Shown here: positions 7,963 to 11,756 of the stretch, piece after piece
Layout of the letters: each line of letters begins with the position of its first letter
How positions within the stretch are numbered: the stretch's first letter is position 1
Source of the DNA: Entamoeba invadens IP1
Taxonomy: Eukaryota > Evosea > Mastigamoebida > Endamoebidae
Direction of reading: 5' to 3'
DNA length: 11,756 nt
Assembly (NCBI RefSeq): GCF_000330505.1
Contig: NW_004443543.1
Location: forward strand, 30,301-42,056
Notes under the pieces: generated by a model
The model's input: the letters and a program-made list of their open reading frames with translations, nothing else
What the model was told of the DNA's origin: nothing
Database searches by the model: none
Made by a program: the position numbers and the translations under genes

Positions 7963-8493
7963 AAATAAAATCAATAAAAATATTTGTTTAATTGTAATTG
8001 CATACTACCAACAATTGTACTCACTTTTATTGGACATGACATATATTTTTTTTTCAATAGAAAAAGATGATTCACAATTAGTTGTTGTTGTAATTGAGGT
8101 TATTTAAGAAAAAATTTCATTATTAATGGAAATTGTTTGAATTTATTTATAAAATCATTCATATTCGAAAAACTTTTATGTTTTTCAAGACTAGAAAAAA
8201 TTTTTATATTATCACCAGATGTTGATCAAGAGTACTTTTATATCTTTCAAATTCTATTTGAAGAAAATATATCGAATTTATGTCTTTACCATATAAATAT
8301 TCACCAAAATTGTTAAAAAATGAACACAGTTTTTTTTAAAACATCATCTATTTGTTTTTCTTGTTATCCATAACGTATGTTATAATAGTTAATTGTTTTG
8401 AAAAAAATATTTGTTATCAAGGAACGATGTACACATACAAATCGAATTTTGAATTAAAAGAAGAGTATAGAAACAGTTTCCAAAAACATTTTT
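7963..8493 (+). pseudogene. Decayed plus-strand gene, hydrophobic/Leu-rich, unknown
   Basis: Three frames carry protein-like peptides in sequence. First, about 7963-8112 gives YYQQLYSLLLDMTYIFFSIE then KDDSQLVVVVIEVI before a TAA. Next, 8098-8316 is open for 72 codons and includes FEKLLCFSRLEKIFILSPDV and QEYFYIFQILFEENISNLCL, ending at TAA 8314-8316. Last, about 8340-8493 gives GTMYTYKSNFELKEEYRN before a TAA. Two frameshifts would join them. The spacing of Leu/Ile in the middle part faintly recalls leucine-rich repeats, but I would not assign a family. The stretch ends about 20 bp before the pogo/Tigger insertion at 8516. Confidence 0.35.
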
Positions 8494-8513
8494 AAATAAT
8501 CCAACTTTAATAA

Positions 8514-8515
8514 TA
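8514..8515. repeat. TA target-site duplication, left copy
   Basis: The TA directly outside the CAGTC tip is matched by TA at 10554-10555 beyond the right tip, as expected for pogo/Tigger insertion. Confidence 0.85.
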
Positions 8516-8544
8516 CAGTCAAAGTCGCTTATTTGTAGGTTTTC
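8516..8544 (+). repeat. Left terminal inverted repeat of the pogo/Tigger element
   Basis: This 29-bp repeat matches the reverse complement of 10525-10553 except at positions 12, 15 and 22. It contains one copy of the motif TATTTGTAGGTTTT (8530-8543). A second, TATTTGTGGGTT (8546-8557), follows just inside, giving a tandem pair that probably binds transposase. Confidence 0.92.
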
Positions 8545-8625
8545 GTATTTGTGGGTTAACTGACCAATCAAAATCAAAACATACAAATAGGTTGTATCTT
8601 CTCGAAACTGGATAATTAATTGAAA

Positions 8626-10350
8626 TCAATTAAAAAAGAACTTCATTTTTTGAAGTGTTTTTGAAACGAAATCTAAATATGGACCAACACTTCCTTCTGG
8701 AACTTTTAAAACATGTTTAATCAAATAATTTTCTATTTCTTTTAAAATAGTCTCATTTTCTTTTTCAGTTTCGATCTCGATTTCCATACCATTTGAAAAT
8801 TCATCTTCATCTGAATAATCAAATGGCAACATATCTTCATATGGTGAAGATATTAAATACAAGCTCAAGTATACTTTTGATTCTTGAGTTCTGTCTTCCT
8901 CATTCATCGGTACAGAGCCGTACAACTCAAGGAGTTGTACATCATAGTTTTCTTCTGTTGGTTGACTACATACGTCTCCAAACAATTTTGTGTGGGCGAA
9001 ACAGTTTCGAACCGTTTTGCTGGTTACCTCTCGCCATGTAGTCGATACCAAAGCAATGGCCTCAACAACACTCAATTGCTCTACTTTGGAGCTTACATCA
9101 ATTTTTGTCAAACCAACAAGTAATTCAAACGTTGATACAATCAACGATGCCTGTTGTTTTCCTGCCCAATTCTTTAACTCTTCTAAACTCTTCAACGACA
9201 AAGAGTCTAACACATGATTTCTCACTTCAACACTTGACTTTTCCCAACACTCAACCACCAAATCTCTTTTCTTCATTTCAATTGCAATATTGTTGGTCTG
9301 AAGTGCTTTTAAATACGATTCAATGAAGTGACGGCGATAGTGCTTTTTGAAAGAAGCAACAATTCCTTGGTTGGAGTTTAGCGGTGGTGTTTGGAGGGAG
9401 GTTCACAAGTTCATTCTGTTCTAGTTCAACAATGAGTTTGTGGGTTGGTGCATTGTCAATCAACAAAAGTATTTTACGTCCAGATTTCTTCAGTTCGTCG
9501 TCCCACTCTTTCAAAAATTCATTCCAAATCTTTGTCGACATCCAACTTTTGGGATTACTTTTGTATACTACCCCCAAATTTGAAAAGAGTCGCGAAGATC
9601 CTCCTCTTGGGTTTTTTGCAATGTGAATAACAAGCAGTTTGGTTTTATCTGAACCATCGCTGTTACAACAAAACAAAAGTGTGACTCTTTCCTTTTTAAT
9701 ATCTATTTTCTTGAGGCATTTTTTGGTCGAAAGAGACCACATGGGGAGCTGTCTGTAAAATAACTATGTTTCATCTGCGTTGTAGATATCTTTAAATGGA
9801 TATTTTTTCAATTTTCCTTGATTTTTTCGATATCTTCACTAAACATTGTTAAATCACAACAATCTTCATGTCCAGACGATGTTTTATATTTCACATGGTT
9901 CTTTGCTTTAAATCTTCTGACAAAAGAACTTATGTTGGATATAATATTTTGACTTGGATTGTCTTTTAAGAATTGTTCCACTTCGAGTTGTAAAACAAAG
10001 TCGTCAAAATATGAATTATTTTTGACTGCGCTATCAACATATTTCTTCAGGTGAGAATAAGCATTTATATTGTGTGATTCTCATTTGTGTTTTTCTTCTT
10101 TGATATCACGGGTTCTATAAGCCTGGAGTTGCTCAACATTGAAGTGATAATTTGGGTGCAATACTTCAAATTCCATTTGAATGGTTTTCCAAAAATCTTT
10201 CTTTTTTAACTCTCTGTGTTTGATGTAAAGTTCTTTAATCATCTTGTGTGCTTCAAGTGTTATTTTTGGTACGTTTTCTTTGGTTTTTTTAAACTAAAAG
10301 GCATCATGATAAACAAGATTTGTATTAATTTTGATTGTTTTTGTATTCAT
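8626..10350 (-). pseudogene. pogo/Tigger DDE_1 transposase, broken
   Basis: The enzyme cuts and pastes the element through an RNase H-like DDD domain in the nucleus. Reading from ATG 10350, there is an N-terminal DNA-binding half (FWKTIQMEFEVLHPNY; FVRRFKAKNHVKY; TSSGHED), then the catalytic core: NADET (first Asp, codon 9775-9773), KLLVIHIAKNPRG, SWMSTKIWNEFLKEWDDEL, ILLLIDNAPTHK (second Asp, codon 9457-9455), LVNLPPNTTAKLQP, and GIVASFKKHYRRHFIESYLK. The C-terminal part is intact from 9366 to 8626, includes TTWREVTSKTVRNCF as in Tigger proteins, and ends in an acidic tail. Lesions are TAG at 10296-10294, TGA at 10083-10081, a 1-nt deletion near 9810, TAG at 9766-9764, and a deletion of about 8 nt at 9367, between LQP and GIV. 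The last removes the (M/L)D(A/Q) that holds the third catalytic Asp and shifts the frame. Confidence 0.9.
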
Positions 10351-10524
10351 TATGAAACACTATAATTATAATATTTTTTATTGATAATAATTATAAAGTT
10401 AAAATCAAAATGATGATTGCAAAAACGTTATTTTTATTTAATGTTGCTTTAATTATTAAAATAAAATAAAGAATGTTCTTCAAAATTCTTAGCAAAACCT
10501 ACAAATAGACAACTTTTTATGCAA

Positions 10525-10553
10525 GAAAACCCACAAATTAGTGACTTTGACTG
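10525..10553 (-). repeat. Right terminal inverted repeat of the pogo/Tigger element
   Basis: This is the inverted partner of 8516-8544, lying upstream of the transposase start. Read on the minus strand it holds TAATTTGTGGGTTTTC, and a second copy, CTATTTGTAGGTTTT, lies at 10508-10494. Both ends thus carry the motif twice, with different spacing (about 16 bp on the left, about 32 bp on the right). Confidence 0.92.
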
Positions 10554-10555
10554 TA
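10554..10555. repeat. TA target-site duplication, right copy
   Basis: This TA lies directly outside the right CAGTC tip and matches 8514-8515. Confidence 0.85.
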
Positions 10556-10588
10556 CATTGTTTTTTGCGATAAAAATATTTGTTCAAT

Positions 10589-11404
10589 TTAAAGATATAA
10601 GAATTGTACACTCGCCAAATTATTATAATATTTACACAAATTGAATAAAAAATGATCCACATACCGAACTGCCCTTGGCATCAACAAACATCTTGTTTGA
10701 AGTCTTCTGTTCAGTATGTTGAGTTTTCCGAAAATATCCGATAAAAATGCCATGTATATTCTAAATTTTTCAAAAGCAAGCGTGTTAAGTATCTCATTAA
10801 AAGACCAATGTTTAATTGTTTTAAATGAATGAGATACTCTGTTGAAATAAAAACACACTTGATCATAGTGTTCATAGAATGATATTATCATTTCTCTTCT
10901 GCTTAACCATATTATTTGGTTGTATACATTTAACTTCAACTCGTTTTCTGTTTCTTTTTGCGAGTAACGAAACGCGTCAGAATATTTAAGTGTCAATGTT
11001 ATGGCGTTTACCATTTTGACAACAAGTGGCCCCAAACTATTATTGACAATCGGTGAACAACAAAGAGATTGTCTGTGTGCAATACACAAAAATGAAGTTA
11101 CAGGTTAGATGGGTTTTATTAAGTTAGTTATTTCATAAATTAGCGTAACCACATAACTGTTTTTCTTCTGCCAAAGATTACTTCCACCATTTGAACAAAT
11201 AGAAAAATGCATTTTATATCAAGACAATTATTTTTAATTAAATCGAGAACTTTGTCTTAAATTTTAACTCATGTGCTTTTATTATAGACCCAAAATACAC
11301 TTAGTAAATAATGACACATTTTAAAACCACAATTTAAAAATCAAACAAAAAGTACATGATTTACCTGCAATCCTTGACTTGTCTAATTGAATAAAATAGT
11401 ATGT
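10589..11404 (-). pseudogene. hAT transposase remnant, ZBED5/FAM200-like
   Basis: From 11104 to a TAA at 10591-10589 the frame is open and follows the ZBED5-like hAT core. It shows LCIAHRQSL (usual HC..HR.aL), then IIWLSRREMIISFYEHYDQV (usual vRWLSRG.vl.rffeL), then EKFRIYMAFLSDIFGKLNIL and NRRLQ (usual W..kLaYLaDiF.hLN.LN..LQg). Upstream in the same frame, with TAA 11107-11105 and TGA 11221-11219 as breaks, come FSICSNGGSNLW (usual igICTDGApaM; catalytic Asp now Asn, codon 11191-11189) and YYFIQLDKSRIAG (usual f.lqLDEStdv; Asp codon 11383-11381). Between them VLDLIKNNCLDI in another frame marks frameshifts. There is no ATG start, and the zinc-finger N terminus is not seen. Downstream coding is not recognisable. 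The pogo/Tigger element entered 35 bp past the stop. Confidence 0.75.
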
Positions 11405-11491
11405 ATTCGGGGTATATATTATAACCTTTGTTGGCTATTTTAGAGCACATTACAGCAAAATGCCTTAACATTCTACTTTTGTTTAGTCGAA

Positions 11492-11710
11492 TTAAAATGA
11501 GTATCTCTGGTCCGTATTTTTTCTATATAACTTACTATTATTGTGATTATTGTTTGTAATAGCATATACATAAGTCAATTTAACATTATTTTTACATAAA
11601 GTTTCAATAATTATATAAGAAATATTAAAAGCTATTTCTGGTGTAATTTCTTTGTATTCGTATGGATATAAGCTAAAATATAAATTTCTGTCAGCACAAA
11701 AAAGTTCACT
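11492..11710 (-). pseudogene. 72-codon open frame with coding character, unknown
   Basis: The frame is open from after a TAA at 11713-11711 to a TAA at 11494-11492 and has no start codon near its beginning. Its peptide is balanced and unlike random AT-rich translation: CADRNLYFSLYPYEYKEITP, then EIAFNISYIIIETLCKNNVK, then a short Asn-rich stretch and KNTDQRYSF. It lies in the same frame as parts of the hAT remnant downstream and could be its upstream coding region, or the end of another gene that begins beyond the window. No domain is recognised. Confidence 0.4.
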
Positions 11711-11756
11711 TTAACTTTGAATATTTTATCATTGTTTATTAAATTCAAATACGACT

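Larger units (their letters stand above)
8516..10553 (-). mobile_element. Complete pogo/Tigger-type DNA transposon, 2,038 bp
   Basis: Both ends start CAGTCAAAGTC and form 29-bp inverted repeats with 26 matches. Each is bounded outside by TA (8514-8515 and 10554-10555), the duplicated target of pogo/Tigger and other Tc1/mariner-superfamily elements. A single transposase gene on the minus strand fills it, from ATG 10350 to TAA 8628-8626, leaving about 110 and 200 bp of terminal DNA. The encoded protein is of the pogo/Tigger DDE_1 type. The element is structurally complete but dead as an autonomous unit because its transposase is broken in five places. Its termini could still be mobilised by an enzyme from another copy. 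Confidence 0.93.

Noticed and set aside
8793..9626. Several 61-82-codon plus-strand frames
   Set aside because: All lie antisense to the pogo/Tigger transposase, whose family identity is clear.
7214..11404. One long hAT gene split by the Tigger insertion, from 11404 down to 7214
   Set aside because: The C-terminal fragment's pattern is not that expected of the ZBED5-like core, and the DNA between (7699-8493) reads as coding on the opposite strand.
1..11756. CRISPR array, tRNA or rRNA genes, bacterial operons
   Set aside because: No regularly spaced repeats, no tRNA arm consensus and no ribosomal signature were seen. The gene content is eukaryotic.

Overview
This window looks like AT-rich nuclear DNA (estimated by eye at a little over 20% GC) from a small eukaryote whose genome carries many old DNA transposons and few genes. 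Supporting signs are an ARF-family small GTPase, cut-and-paste transposons of eukaryotic type (pogo/Tigger, hAT, probably mariner), no operon-like gene packing, and AATAAA-type signals after the GTPase. A gene-poor microsporidian genome of the Edhazardia type would fit the density (about one intact gene in 11.7 kb). An Entamoeba-like or other protist is not excluded. The host cannot be settled from this sequence.

Layout. 1-660 is AT-rich with no gene seen. At 677-868 (minus) lies a probable C-terminal remnant of a second pogo-like transposase, ending in two tandem CGGAC...GTCCG hairpins. 1019-1198 (plus) is a short decayed coding stretch. 1286-1825 (minus) is the only convincing intact gene with a recognisable family, an ARF-like GTPase whose nucleotide-handling residues are largely substituted. 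About 2142-2332 is a GC-richer island with several perfect hairpins and a T7 run. 2617-4489 is a 1,873-bp element with about 70-bp inverted termini flanked by TA and no recognisable transposase. 4630-5534 (plus) and 6070-6912 (minus) are decayed genes; the second has mariner-like features. 7214-7603 (minus) is a hAT transposase C-terminal fragment. 7699-7836 (plus) is an unusually GC-rich 45-codon ORF, followed by a 15-bp tandem repeat and a 41-bp palindrome. 7963-8493 (plus) is another decayed gene.

The clearest object is a complete 2,038-bp pogo/Tigger transposon at 8516-10553, with 29-bp inverted repeats, a TA duplication and two copies of a subterminal motif at each end. Its transposase has three stops, a frameshift and a deletion that removes the third catalytic aspartate. 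It sits 35 bp past the last open codons of a hAT (ZBED5-like) transposase remnant (10589-11404, minus). A 72-codon open frame of unknown nature lies at 11492-11710.

The region therefore reads as one host gene among layers of dead transposons. The two structurally complete elements (2617-4489 and 8516-10553) have intact ends but no working transposase of their own, so if they ever move again they would need an enzyme supplied from elsewhere in the genome.
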